The translations under genes were made by a program, and so were the position numbers. Below, piece after piece: positions 26,775 through 40,244 of a DNA stretch of 64,000 nt (position 1 is the first letter of the stretch; each line of letters starts with the position of its first letter). The notes under the pieces were generated by a model. The model made no database searches and had not been told where the DNA came from. It saw nothing but the letters and a program-made list of their open reading frames with translations. Source of the DNA: Vespula vulgaris (lineage: Eukaryota; Arthropoda; Insecta; Hymenoptera; Vespidae); the NCBI RefSeq assembly GCF_905475345.1, contig NC_066608.1, positions 3,633,501 to 3,697,500 of the forward strand, in the 5' to 3' direction.

Positions 26775-29700
26775 CTGTAAAATTATGAATAAATAATCGT
26801 ATGTGTTGTTAAAATGTTTCTAGGTTCTTTAAATTTACATAATTAAAATTATCTTCGTTTTTTTATATGCGAGAATTATTATTATTAACTAAATGCATTA
26901 ACTAAACTACAGGCAAGGGTGAGATCATATAACTTAACGAATAGAGAGGAATATTATAATTTAACGAATTCGAACTACTTAACGATATGGAACTATTATA
27001 AATTATAGAAGATCGATAAGGATAAAAATATTTATTTCTTTTCGTTCCACTTGCCAAAAGGCAATAAAGGAAATTCATCAAAATCATACCTTCTCGATCT
27101 TATCATTTTTTTTATTATAATTACACGAATAGTTATGAATCATCGTTGATAGTTATGATCAATGTGAGGTCACAATTGACGCTTCGTATTAAAGAAAATT
27201 CTCACGTTATCACTAAACGATTCTTACTCGATTCTTCAATATATTTTAACGAACGTAACCAGTTCTTGATGGAATTCCCGACGATAATGAAGTTCAATTC
27301 GCGCAGCTGAAGTATTATTGACATAACGCTACCCATATCTCATTAGTCACCGAAAAAACATACGATGCTTCATGGTAGCTTCAAAATGACGAACGTCCAG
27401 AAAGTCATTATTCATCGATTATCATTCGAGACATGCATTGAGAAGAAAGAAAAAAAAAGGAAAAAAGAAATGACAAAAAAGGAAACAAAAAGAAAAAGAA
27501 AAAAAAAGAAAAAGAGAGTGAACTCGACGTTCCGTGGATGCAACAATACGCGATCTTTTCGATGCATCACACCACGAGTAACCTGTCTTGCTCGTTTCGC
27601 TCCTTTTGTGCGCGTCCTTTATCGTTTCTTTTACCTTCTTTTAGTGAGGCCCTAAAAACCAGAACTTAAACCAGCCCTACGCTTTCTAAATTTAGAAGCG
27701 ACGAATCGAAGCGATTTTAACCGGCCGATCTTTTTGCATCCTCCTCTCCTTCTTCTCTCCTCTCTTCTCCTCGCCACTTTTAGCCCGGCATAAATAACAG
27801 GTTACGTTTTATGCGTTTTTTAATGCCAAGCACGTTTAACTCCTCGGCACGTATGAAATATCATACGTTAAGCCTTTCGCGCTCGCGCAAGCGCGCGCGC
27901 ACGGCTTACGTCTTATATAGGGCGTGCGTGAAGTAAATTGGATTTTTCTCTTTTAAGTAAATAACTTTCTTTCTTTATATTTAAATCCATTCGGTTTGAA
28001 TTATTTTGAAACTATTTCAAAGATGATTTACGAGTTCACGTCACCACGAAACCTGTCATTTTACCCGTGTTTTCTACATGCACAGATCCGATTTGTAAGG
28101 ATTAGAAGAAATTATTTTCCAATTTGCACGATAATCAAATGACGAGTCGTTTGATATTCGATCAAATAAAAGAAGCTAATTATTTTTGTCACGATATAAG
28201 AAGAAAGATACATTCGATCGTCAACAATATTATAGGCAATCTTACGACATAATTCCGCGAATTGGAAACCAAGTGAACCGTTAGGAAACAGTTTCCTATG
28301 TATCAGATTTGCGAGAGACTGCAGAAGCATATACGTAAGCACTTGTTCGTGTCCGTAAAAGCGTGTCACGTTCATAACTACCGTTTAATGTACTTGTATT
28401 TGCATAAACTTCGCCCACGAAGGGTAAGTGATCCTAAGTTTGATTATCTATGAGCTATCGTCTTCCGATGGTAATGAACGTGCGTCTAGCCGTCCGTATG
28501 TGTATATGTGTGTGTAGATATGTATAAAAATAAGAAATAATAAGTTTCCAAAGAGCTTCCGTTTATCTAATATCCACTTTTGTGAAGTTCGTTCTATGAA
28601 AAATCGTGAGTGTTAAAACTACGGAATCGAAAAAAGTAATGATACCAGTAGAAATATGCTAAATCGTCTAGATAGAAAAGATATTGGAATTCAAAGATAA
28701 ATGAAACGCTTGCACTTCTCCACGCGCGCACGTACTCGATCTAAAGCGTGTCTAACGTGCTTGCAAGGCTACGCTTTCGAACTACGCCGTTCATTTTTAT
28801 TCGACGCCTCTCGCAAAGAGAGAAATATCTACCTAAGTCTTCTTCCTTTCGCTCTTTGAAAGTTTTATTTGTTTTTTCACTTCATCCTCTTCTTGGCAGA
28901 CATAACGCGATACTGCGAAATTCTTAGTGAAATTTACTCGCCCGTGTAATTGGCTAGAACTCACGCAAAAGCCACGCTTCACGCCAAAGAGAAGCGGAAA
29001 CGTGAAGTCAAATAAAACTAAAAGAGAGAAAAGAAAAAAAAGAAAAAGAAACAAGAAAAAAGAGAATCGATGAAAGAACGAGCTCGAGCTCGGTGAAATT
29101 GGGAGTTGGAGTGTTGTAACAAAAAAAAAAGAAAAAAGAAAAGAAGAGAAAAGAAAAAAGAAAAAAAGATTGGCTCGTAAATATCAAAACGAGAACCCTG
29201 CCGAGAATCAAGCGTGATCCAGGTGCTCGTACAGCCTTCGGATTTTGTTGCCGATACAAGGCTGATCGAGAGTCGCTTTATTTGCGTCCATAAAAAGTAC
29301 GTTTATGGCGGACACACGTAAAGAAATGCGCACGCGCACGAATCATTGCCGATCCTCGTCGAATCATTCCTTTTCCTTCGTAACGAGCGCCAAAATGATT
29401 AACGATTACACTCATGCGTAATGTTTAATCGAACGTTTATGGAAAAATGCCACTACGACGGTTTCAAACGATCCCAACTTGTTTTTGCCTTTTCTTCATA
29501 CTCAAAATCTCAAAAATAAATAAATAAAATAAATTTATATTATTATATCTAGTTGGCTGGGGTCGTTCACAAGTTTGAAGCATTAAACACTTGCAAACAT
29601 TTTTTTAATCGCACGCACATATATCACAAAAAATTCTTATCCCATTAAATTAAAATTTTCTTTTTGAGATTGTAAAGATGTTTAAAAGATTTTATATAGA

Positions 29701-30191
29701 GTTTCTTCAATTAAAATATTAGTTTTTTTCAAGAAGTTGAACAAATTAATCATTTTTTCAATAATTTTCATCGATCTATCTTCAAAACTTTGCCACTTTG
29801 TGAACAAAACGAAACTTCTTAACAATTTCTACCTGCAACTAAAATTACATTTATTTATATAACTTAAGATGATATAAAAATTTTTGCTTTAAAAGATTAC
29901 ATTCTATTACAAATTAGCAGTAATGTTATCCAAGCGAAAGTTAATGACAAAGCTCCCTTTAGCTGATAAAATTAATACTTTATCATATGTTTTGAAGTGT
30001 TTGAGAAGACATATTGTATATTGATTTGTCACAAAAATATAGATAAAATTATGATTTTTGGACATTATTAATATTTTTCCTGTTAAATAATAACAGACAG
30101 AAATAGCGGCTCGTTCTTTCTTTTATATCAAAATTTCGACCACGGCGATTTCAAAAAAAATCATGTATTTATATATACATATATATATATG

Positions 30192-30227
<36 letters not shown>

Positions 30228-30269
30228 TATATATGTATATTCAATTCGATAAATAACTTGTATACTCAC
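26775..30269 (-). other. Bestrophin intron 2 (about 3.5 kb)
   Basis: Phase 2 intron with GTGAGT donor and TTTTACAG acceptor. It contains purine-rich low-complexity stretches (27440-27520, 29020-29170), pyrimidine-rich sequence around 27740-27780, and an AT microsatellite next to its 5' end (30170-30240). An 87-codon minus-strand ORF at 28112-28375 has no recognisable domain and is probably chance. Confidence 0.9.
30170..30240. repeat. (AT)n microsatellite next to bestrophin exon 2
   Basis: Imperfect AT/ATGT units ending 30 bp from the exon 2 boundary, on the intron 2 side. Confidence 0.93.
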
Positions 30270-30380
30270 GCACGTTGCTGCTCGTTGAGCGCATATCGAT
30301 ATGTAAAATTGATGAGGTAGTAAACGAAGAGGTAGGCCAGTAATTCCCGCCAGATTAGTTTGTAAACCGAACCCCGCCAT
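30270..30380 (-). CDS. Best: Bestrophin, coding exon 2 (completes residue 24, then 25-60)
   Basis: The exon follows a TTTCTAG acceptor and ends at a GTGAGT donor. It translates in frame from exon 1 to WRGSVYKLIWRELLAY, then a hydrophobic run rich in Leu, Tyr and Phe, and ends at ALNEQQR plus two bases of the next codon. WRGSxYKL is a hallmark of the bestrophin N-terminus, and the hydrophobic run at about residues 34-50 is transmembrane segment 1. The 111-bp length (1 + 36 codons + 2) keeps phase 2 on both sides. The reading frame would be lost if either neighbouring exon were paired differently, which supports the join across the 29.7-kb intron. Confidence 0.93.
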
Positions 30381-32065
30381 CTAGAAACAAAGAAAAAGAA
30401 ATAAATTTTATCGTTAAAGGAGATTACGTCTAAGAAGAAAATTGTATTTGTACGAGTCGTTTTTTATTTCCGACGATATGAAGTTATGTGAGGTAGTGTG
30501 ATAGAATAATAGAAACACGATGAGCAAACTCGTCGTCGCTCTTTTCGTCGAAACTTCCTGATTTCGTGTGAACGAACTTCACGGCTGCGACTACGAATGT
30601 CCATAGTCATCATCTATCTTTTTTTATCTTATACGAAAAGATTCGCACTTTTACTAGGTCTCTTTTGAAGTGTCATCGTCACTTTTCTATATATGTAAAC
30701 GCATACACAAAGAGACAGAAATTATATGTATATAACAAACTTCCGCGACTCTCTACTCAACGCAATTATTCTTTCTCCGCCATCTCGAATCTATGTTGTA
30801 GTTTGTCTCGACTGTGCGAAACGTCCGTCCGGCTGTTCCGTTATTTCTGAGGTTTGCTTCGTGTCGACTCACGTATCTTTGCTCCGAACTACGCTGAAAC
30901 TTCGATTATCCGTTACATTTACCGAATTACACCATTTTCTGTGTCACCGAGACGCAGTTTAATCCACTTCGGCGAATATTTCTTGCTAAGCAACAAGATC
31001 GGTATCTCTCTCGTTCCACGTTACTAAGCCTTTTTTAAAAAAACGAAACGGTATTTTTTCCTTTTGTTTCAAAGAATTACACAACTGTGCAATATGTTTG
31101 TTTATATCAAAAGACGTATCGCAAATTTACTTTTATTTAAATTTCAACGTTGGCCCTGGACTAATTCCAATTTTAAACGTATTCATATATAAATATTCAC
31201 AGACGAAGAGTGAAGTAAATACATCGCGAATCAAATGTGTGTCAGGGATGGTTAGTTCTCCCGAAAGAAGGAGAATAGATGTCAACGGTATTTTACGACA
31301 TTTAAACGCGATTCTTTATTATGAATATTTCAAATGGTTGAATACTCAACTTCGTATGCAGCATAGTGGTCAGAATAGAAATGCGAATAAAATTGACATC
31401 TTTGTGGTATTTCAGAAAGAGTCATGGTTCAATACCATTATTATGGCTACTTGATTTTCCAACATTTAAGACATTCGCTTCGAGTGATTTTTACTTAAAA
31501 AATACTAAAATTTTCTCATATTTCTTTTTTCAAGACTCGTATAATATATCAAAGAATAATTAAAATTAATAGAAAATCTAAAACTCATAATGTTATTGTA
31601 CTCATATTGTTATTTGAATTTGTTTCCATATGCATAATTGTATAATTCAGACAATGATAATCCGTTTTGAACGTGGAAATTGGTACTTTTATATAATCAT
31701 TACAAATATTAGAAATCATTCTCAGTTAAGATAACGATTCTTCATTTTTCACTTTTAGTTAAAAAAAAACGTAACACGTTTAATCTCGCAAAGAAATAAA
31801 ATCAATGTTACATAAAAATAAAATTGTAAATTTTTATTTTTACGTACTATTACCACAAGAAGACGAGAAGAAGGCAATACGGCAATCGAGAGATATGTTA
31901 AAAATACTTCGAAATATTTAATATTCTCGTATGATTTGTGATACAAGTACACATGATATATTTCGTTATCCAAAGCGAACGCTGAATGTAAAAGAAAAAA
32001 GAAAAGAAAGATATGTCTCATCTTCTGAAGCGAATGTGTTCAACTGATATTACAAATGTAATAAC

Positions 32066-32150
32066 TTAACCCCTTATCACTCTAAGTGTACCTGTCAAGC
32101 ACAGTTGATATCAAGCGTTCTACTTTAAGTGCACCTGTCAGCCACTAGGC
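32066..32150 (+). mobile_element. Possible piggyBac-type transposon terminus
   Basis: TTAA at 32066-32069 is followed directly by CCCCTTATCAC, the layout of a piggyBac-family left end (TTAA target followed by CCC). Just inside, a unit of about 23 bp is repeated about 40 bp apart: TCTAAGTGTACCTGTCA (32081-32097) and the matching TTTAAGTGCACCTGTCA, the second running on into GCCAC. Subterminal repeats are usual in such elements. I found no matching GGGG-TTAA right end or transposase, so this may be a truncated or non-autonomous copy. Identification rests on short motifs. Confidence 0.38.
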
Positions 32151-35100
32151 TGACTAGCTTATTCCTTATTATTTTTCAGTCATTGGATTCCATTTTCGAA
32201 TTTCAAATGCTTATTACTCGCATTTTAAATAACTTTCTACATCATTTTGTTTCACACCCATCCATTTCATAATAATGACGAAAAGAAAAAAAATGTAGCA
32301 ATACGACGTTCTAATTATTTACTATCAATTTGGAAAATTAAAGGTATTATCGCGGTACTTAGCACATATATTTTAGAAACAAAACATGAATAAATTTTCA
32401 CGAGATGGTATCATGAAAGAAATTTCAATAGAAAATAAATAAATGATATAATCGATTATTATTGAAATAAATAAAGATTGCTTCTGAAACGAATAAAAAT
32501 TATTTTTAAACGATTTGAAGATTATTATTTGTATGTTATTGTTGTTTTTAAACTATAACATTTCGAATCTCGCGAGCAAGCAGATCAGGATAAATTGAAA
32601 TTGTATATCGACAATCGCACTAAACAATTGAAGTGGTAAAATTAATTAAGTATATTTTGATAATTTAACCAACGATTTAATATAACTTGGTTCGATATTT
32701 CAACGTAACAAAAATATTATCGACCGATGTAGGGATACATTAAAAGGAAAGAAAGGATAGGATGTCTGGTACAATGAGAACATTCCAAACGATGAGTCCA
32801 ACTACCGTGACGATATCGCGTGGTGTTTTGTTCTCCATATAAGTATTATAGTGAGCTGTGAATGAACAGAATCACAAATGATCGATCGAGAAAATTTATA
32901 TCGTATGTACATAAAATTATATTTTTTAAATAAATTTCTTTAGATACATTAAATCAATCAAAAATCATATGTACGTACGTATTATATAATTTAGGTTTTT
33001 TTAATAATTCATATGATTCACGAGTAATATCTGTTGTATCGTTGACGTTAACTTTTCTATCACATTTCAGCAATTTCTAGCTATCATCATCAAGTATACG
33101 CCTGAAGCGCAATTTTATAGAAGTAATTATAAAATGACATAGGTAATGCTAATTTCTATTAAAGATCAATTAAATTGTTATTTCTTTGGGCTTGATAATC
33201 TCCAATGAATTGATTAATTAGTCGAACTATTAGCGCCAACGAGAATTTGTACATTTGTAGAAATTTGTTGTTCGCTTTATCGATTCTAATTCAAATATTA
33301 TCCTTTCGATTTAGTAACGTTCCGTTAAATACTTCGTAATTTAATCCTAAAGTATATTAATCGATCGATAATTCGCATTATTTTCTTTTGTAATTACGTA
33401 GAAACGCTCCGCTTCTGTCGCTTGGTAGCAATGCGATTAGAACTATACGATGACTGGAAGCTTAATTAAAATCGGCTCATATGCATTCCTTTCACTTTTA
33501 CAGAATTCTTGTGAGAATACCAACAACGTTAGAAATCAAGAACCATTAGAAAGCGACATTGAACGAAACAAAGATAATTTTCCTCGTAAAAGTTCTTCTT
33601 ATCTGAAACGAGTCATCTGAAAATGGATAGCGGCGAAGTCGTCGAGACATGTGGTGTCGATGGCGCCGTTCATTATTGTTGCTGGTGAATAAAATCACCA
33701 ATGGCGAAATCGAGAGACGAAATAAAGAAGGTATAAAAACGAGTATCGCGTGAATAAAACGAAATGAGAGTAAAAATAAAGAGGAATATCTTCAACAAGA
33801 TTCTACGTATATAAATCATCATAATTTATATCCTTACGTGAACAAACAACGACTTCTTCGAAGAAACTTTATTTAACGATGAAATCCTCTCGTGGAAATG
33901 ATTGTAAATACTTATCTTTATCGAACGAAAAGCTTCTCGAAATCAGTGAAAGTATAGAACGATCCTTCCTCGAACGATGAAGTCGTTGAATTTCGATACT
34001 CGTGAAGTACCTTACGAAATAACATCGTTAACAAAACTTGGACATCGATATCCTCGTTTCTTCTCGTTTCTTTTCTCAAAGATATCTCTTTTCTCATTGA
34101 TATATTTACGATCAATTCGGATCTATCTCATCGTTTAAATGTTTAACATACTTTACGATCATTCTTCCTCCTCTTCTTCTTTTTTTCACATTTCCTCTGA
34201 AAGATATTCTCTCGGAAACGCATTTAATTTTGGTGAAATCGTACGGATTGAAAGTATAATGATTATTTTTCGCTTTTAATGGCACGAACATGTCGATTAC
34301 GACGATTCGAAGTATTGCTCTCACAAGTTACGAGTTATTTTCATTGTTTTTGTGTCAGTGGGTCATGGTAGGAGGCATTGCCCCATTGCTTTCGTGCAGT
34401 GACATTCGATGACACGACGCCACCGTGAATTCATCCATGTTACACACAGCCGCAACACCTACCGTACCACGCATAATCGACGTTTATTCTATCCTGCCTC
34501 GGCCTTCGTCGACTTTACGATTCTCCGCCGAAATGGCGTGGGAATATTAAAAAAGAACGTAGCTAAACGTTATACAAAATGCGTGTTATAACAACAACTG
34601 AAATCGATTAGAATTAAATCATATATATTCTTGGCTGTTATTTATTAGATTACCATTTTCAAACGTTTTTATTCACTATTTCAAACAACCGATCAATATT
34701 TATGATAAGATGTCAGATGACGTAATATAAGTGGTCAGTATTACATCGATTAATGCAAAAACTATCAGTATTTTAATCAAAATATTTATAGATATAATAA
34801 TTTGTCAATGTTTCGAATAAATGTTCAATATTTATAATAAAACCGGACGTAAATAAAATCTGACACTTATTAATTATACTGATAATTATTTAAATTATTA
34901 ATATTTTTTTACTGATCACTTATATTACTGATGATTTTATTATTTATACTTATCAAAATTTCCATTATTTTACAAAATACTTATCTATTAATTGATGAAA
35001 ATACTGATGAAATAAATAAAAGTAATATTTAATTCTCATAGATTATTTCGATTAATGATGATTAATAATAATAAATTATTACGGCTTCGTAATAAATCCA

Positions 35101-35678
35101 CTAACGAGCAAGATTATTATTACTATCTATTGCTCTTAGAAGGAAAAACCTCATGTAAAAAAACGTTGATATCAACGGTGTATCAGCGAGAAACAGAAAA
35201 CTCGTTTTCTGTTTCGAGATCATTTGCATTCGATTGACCCATCGGTCATCTCCGCCCCAACAACGAATGAATATCTCTTCTCGCTTTGATCTAACAATAA
35301 GCTTCCGACGATATCTTGATCGACCAATTGATTTATCGATCGTCGGACGATGACGTATGCACAAAGATGATCGCATCCAAGTGCACGACCCGTTGTCGTA
35401 TCTTTAAACGCGTTATGTAGAAAATTGTACTGCAAAAGAGAATGTCTTTAGAATTACCTCATTGCTTTATCAGCTTCTTACATATCGTAAGAAATTCGAA
35501 AAACTGTAACTATCTGTGTATCGATTATCGCATATTTCTTTCTCATAAGACTAACCTACTTCTTGCAAAAAATGCATCGAGATCTTTTATCGAGCAAAAT
35601 GAGAAAAACGATATAAACTCGACATTTAACTCGATAGATCAATATCTTTGTGTTTTCTTAAGTCTTCTTTAAATCTTA

Positions 35679-35735
35679 TGTGTAATTAAAAATAATCTTG
35701 CTTTAATCGTCCTGTAATAATTTCAAATTAATATA
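35679..35735 (+). repeat. Dispersed repeat, partial copy of the 40.4-kb hairpin arm
   Basis: This 57-bp segment contains AATCTTGCTTTAATCGTCCT and aligns with 40420-40473, which has ATCTTGCTTTAACCATCCTG. The two match at roughly four in five positions by eye. Confidence 0.7.
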
Positions 35736-37516
35736 TCACTATAGAGAATACTTGCCTTTGAAAATTCGTTTGACATTCTCTACGAAAATGTGTAGATAAA
35801 AAATACATAACCATCGTTGTCCATGTCATAAGCATTTTTTAGTCAAACACGTACTCTTCTAGAATATGCTGAGCCAGACAATAAATAAACATAAAAAGTA
35901 GACTCCTAGACAAAACGAACTATGGATTTATCGTTGATATCAATTTGTCACTCATGAGTCAATAGAATCAATAGACAAAGAAATGCACATGAGGTTGTTT
36001 AAACATTCCAAACGAATTATCCTGACACACTCACGACCAATAAGCTTCATTCTTTTTTTTTCATGCACTGTTTTATTTTAACTTCTCCTTTTCCTATTCC
36101 TTTTCTTAATTTTCTAATTTGATTGTTGCTAATACTTCAAAAAAAGTCATTGAATAGTCGAACGATACATTTTTAAACTCGAACAGTATGACAGTCAAGA
36201 TTTATTAACAACACTGATTATCTTAATTGGAGGCAGTCAACACAATTAATAATACATAATTTACAAAACACACTATCGCGAATATCACTCAACAATTGCA
36301 TCTCGATACGTCAAATATATTGTTATAAGTTTCAAATTCACAAAGTATCTTTTATCGCGTGATTGTCTCACAATACTCTAGGATTCATAACAAAGAAATT
36401 GCGTTCTCCCAATAACTCGCGGGAACTTGGCTAACGATATTTTACGAAGAACAAATTACATATTCGAGTTTGTTTTACAGCCTTTTTTCATTACGACCAT
36501 TAAGTCTAAGCTGCAGCCTATCCTTGAAAAGAGGGAAGTATCCTTCATGAAAATCAACTAGTTACGGTACGACAAGCGCCATGTAACATGTCTCATAATT
36601 TGCAATTTTTTTTTAATTTTTGCAAAATATATACAAAACTCTGCGAAATTCAAGGATGACGTTTATGTCTTTAGCTTCGTTTTTTAATCTACGTATATGT
36701 TATAGCATGGATTTATAAACGAAGCAAAAAAGTGTATATATACAGTTAAGAGCAAAATTGAACACTCAATCTTTACCACGAATTAGTAGGAATATAGTTA
36801 ATACGAATAAATTTTGAAAAATCCGACCACATGACTTAATTTTTATTTTTCTTTTTTTGAAAAGTCAGAAAAATTAAAAAGAAGTTTATTGAATGATGAG
36901 TAAAAAAAATTTTTTTTTAATTGCAATTGTTTGGAATCACAAAGAAAAAGGCAAAAGTTGCTTTTTACAATCTTTTTATCTCAACCTATTGTGAAAATTT
37001 AAATAACATATTTGAATGCTATTTGTATGTATATGTTGAAAATTTTATCGAAATCAATTGTGGAAACGAGCGATATGCGTCGAAAGAAATAAAAATTTGC
37101 ATATTTTAGATTAAACATCGCGATTTTCATCGTTTTAAATCGTTTATAGCTCGTTAGCAACGTTAATCGATTTGCATGAATTTTTTAACATGTATATAAT
37201 AGAAATAAATCTTTAAAATGTATTGTTTAAATTTTCATAAATAGATAAAAAAGATTGTAAAAGGCGATCTTTACCTTTTTCTTCGTAATACCAACCCATT
37301 AGAATTTTTTAAATAAAAACTTTTTTTACGCACTATCTAATCAACTAATCCTTCTAACTTTTAAAAGAAAAAATCAATTCGTTTAATCAAATCGTAAAAT
37401 AGTTACTGTTGTAAGAATCGTGTATTTAGTTTTTCTGTTTACTGTAAATCATAGTTGTTGTTTCCGTTAAAAAACTGGATAGAATAAACTGGTATCTATA
37501 TATAATTCTAGCAAAA

Positions 37517-37548
37517 CATGTATTGAAGACGTCTTCTGACAATACATG
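37517..37548. repeat. Imperfect palindrome
   Basis: CATGTATTG (37517-37525) and CAATACATG (37540-37548) are exact inverted repeats around a perfect 10-bp palindrome, AAGACGTCTT. No function can be assigned. Confidence 0.8.
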
Positions 37549-37749
37549 ATTTATTGAACTAAAAAGGAGACCAATAAATGTCGTTTGGCTCGTAGATCAA
37601 TATGATTGACCCTTTCGTTCAGACGAGTTCGTAAAATAACATATTTCCCGTGAACGAAACGCATCCCTGACAACTTGACGCTGACGTACGGAATGTTTAC
37701 GATATTCGATACGTTATTCATATCTGAGCGTCAATTTTTTGATAGAATA

Positions 37750-37785
37750 TGTGTGTGTACATGTGTATGTGTGTGCTCTATCGAA

Positions 37786-37833
<48 letters not shown>

Positions 37834-37925
37834 TTGTGTGTATGTATGTGTGTATATATATATAAATCGTATATAAGTGTATATTTATGTACAGATATGT
37901 TTATGTATATATATGTGTATGTATT
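37750..37925. repeat. Compound (GT)n/(AT)n/(GTAT)n microsatellite
   Basis: A GT-rich part, a perfect (TA)n run at about 37791-37827, and TGTA/TATG units after it. It lies immediately left of the MITE at 37981. Confidence 0.93.
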
Positions 37926-37980
37926 ATATGTATATGTACATACTTTTCGTATCAACATTAATTTTTTGATAACATATATA

Positions 37981-38333
37981 CAGGGTGTAATTGAATGATC
38001 TGTACAAATTTGGAAAATAAGTTTCAAGGTCCTAAGCAAGCATAAATATCCTATATCCCATGCATATTTTTAATCGCTTAGTTATGCTTTCTTTGAATCT
38101 CTCGTGATTTCCTTAATCTTCTTTCAACCTACATTCCTTACGCAAAAAGAACATACAATTTATTAATCTTATATGATTTGATGTAATAATTTCTCCAGAT
38201 ATTGCAGAAAAATTTCGAATCATCGTAAATCCAAAAGCGTTTAAACATTTTAATGTTTATAAGACATGTTCTGCTTGTTTAAATCTCCGGAACTTATTCT
38301 CAAAGTTTGTATATACCATTCAGTCACACCTTG
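37981..38333. mobile_element. 353-bp MITE with imperfect ~49-bp terminal inverted repeats and TA flanks
   Basis: The left end reads CAGGGTGTAATTGAATGATC. The complement of the right end reads CAAGGTGTGACTGAATGGTA. The match continues through TACAAA and AATAAGTT on both sides, about three quarters identical over 49 bp by eye. TA flanks both ends (37979-37980 and 38334-38335), the target duplication of Tc1/mariner elements. The inside has no transposase-like frame, so it is non-autonomous. It lies in bestrophin intron 1. Confidence 0.72.
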
Positions 38334-39164
38334 TATACATTCTTTGTACATGAGAATTCATTATTCGAGAACATATATATAGAATGTTCCTCTATGAAAC
38401 TTCACCAATATGTTCATCGAAGAGAAAAAATGTTATATAAACCTAGGTTTGCCGCATACTTTATAAAAAAAGTTAGAACAAAAATATAAAACCAAAGGCC
38501 AATAAGTTCATTGTTGATACATTGCAATGTAATAATAAACCGACGGTGTTAAAGATTAATTGAAAGGATTAAAGATTGTATATTCACCGAGCTGAAGCTA
38601 AAATTCGAAAAGTAATAAACTCAATCTTCGTACGATGTCAAGTTTTCATTCGAAACAGGGGAGGACATTTTGAAATAAGAACATAAATCAAATCTGTTTT
38701 TTCAAGATAACACAACATGATAATAAAATTTTTACGATTTTATGTTTATATAACATTTTTTCTAATTTCTATTCAAAGAACATATTGGTAAAGAGTTTAA
38801 TCATGTAAACCTGGGACACCTTCTATACGTCGTTCGAAGCAAAACAACTAATTACATAATCGATGTCTTTGCTAAATTCGTTATGACGTTAATGTTTGAA
38901 ACTTCATTTTCCTATCGATAAGGCGAGTTTAAAGAAGAAATGAAAGAAATATATGTGCGTATAAATTATCCTTTCATTGTTACTTTAATGAACCAGTATT
39001 CAATAAACCAGTCCAAGTTTTGCGAGAGATGCATTCTCTTTTCTTATTCACACGATTGTTATCGATAATATCATTTGACTGCTTATCGATAATCAATTAA
39101 TCGTTGGCAATATCACAAAATTCCATGACCATGAAAACTAACGAGTATCATAAATCGATTTCAA

Positions 39165-39230
39165 TAAATCGATTCGAACGATGTCCTGTACAAGATCGCG
39201 GTATTGAACTGACCACTGAACCACAAGAGC
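39165..39230 (-). pseudogene. tRNA-like relic (A box and B box) or tRNA-derived SINE head
   Basis: On the minus strand TGGTTCAGTGG (39213-39223) fits the RNA polymerase III A box, and CGTTCGAATCG (39170-39180) fits the B box in its GTTCGAATC core. The 32 bases between them is the spacing of a tRNA gene. The D stem and acceptor stem do not pair well, so it is not an intact tRNA. It could be a decayed tRNA, a SINE head or a chance match. Confidence 0.35.
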
Positions 39231-40244
39231 GTTGAAAAAAAAATAAAAGAATAAAAAAAGAAACAAAAACAATTTCGTGACTCATATGGATTGTATAATA
39301 AACTGCAAATAAATTGTGCACTAGTGATAATTAAAATTCACATTGGCTTCCAAGAAAAATCCTGCATTTATAGCGGGACTCCGAAGCTCTTGTGATTCAT
39401 GGCTCACGGCGAATAAGTTCGCTGAATGAATCATAACGCGCAAGATTGGTTTCCGTTGCATACGGAGGAGGAGATCCGTGATTATCCTTTGATTTTCATA
39501 AACGGCAAACAGGATATCCGTGAAAGCAAACGTCGATCGATCTTTCGAAGGTACTGATAAAAAAAAAAGAAAAAAAATAATTTTCTATCTTGCGAATAAA
39601 TGTAAATAGGAATAGGAGGAACGAGAATGAAAGAGAATAAAAGAAGAAAGATAAGATAGAAGAAAGAGTGTTAAATTGGTTAGTGTTTAGTATGTTTAAG
39701 ATTATCTGCTTTATCTGCGTGACGTGTTTAGAAGACGAAATGTGAATTCACGTATAACGATACCTCGTTGTTTGTCACTCTGTCACTAGTTGAATTATAG
39801 CATCCAACGTGTATGTATCGTTCTCTTTGTGTTTTTTGTTTTCGTTGTCTATCCTTATGGTATATGCAAATATATTCTTTAACTAATACGAGTCACTATT
39901 AATAAAGATAATACTTTGATAAAAATTTCGTGTTCTGTCATCAAAGAAAAAACAAAAAATAGAAAACGTAAAAACGTAAGCCATTGTGTTAACGACGAAA
40001 AAGGATATATTTTTTGACAGATCTAATTTTTTTGAAAATCTGTACAGAATGTTACAATTTATAAAACATACTCGAATAATATCTTCGATCCTATTGGTTT
40101 TATAAACAATGTTTCAAATAAAAATTGCTACGTTTTAAAAGGTAAATGTAATATATATATTAAAACTTTATAGAGGCCACTGATTGCCAAGATACAGAAA
40201 TAATAAAAATCTTCTTTATTAGAGATATATAATCTCTTGAATAA

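Noticed and set aside
28112..28375. 87-codon minus-strand ORF in intron 2
   Set aside because: Protein-like composition but no known family, and it sits in a spliced-out region between two clear bestrophin exons.
31098..31454. 118-codon plus-strand ORF in intron 1
   Set aside because: No domain or splice context; I considered a transposase fragment but could not match a motif.
36740..36780. Transposon-like start (TATACAGTTAAGAGCAAAATT)
   Set aside because: No inverted partner found within about 1 kb and no TA-flanked boundary could be defined.
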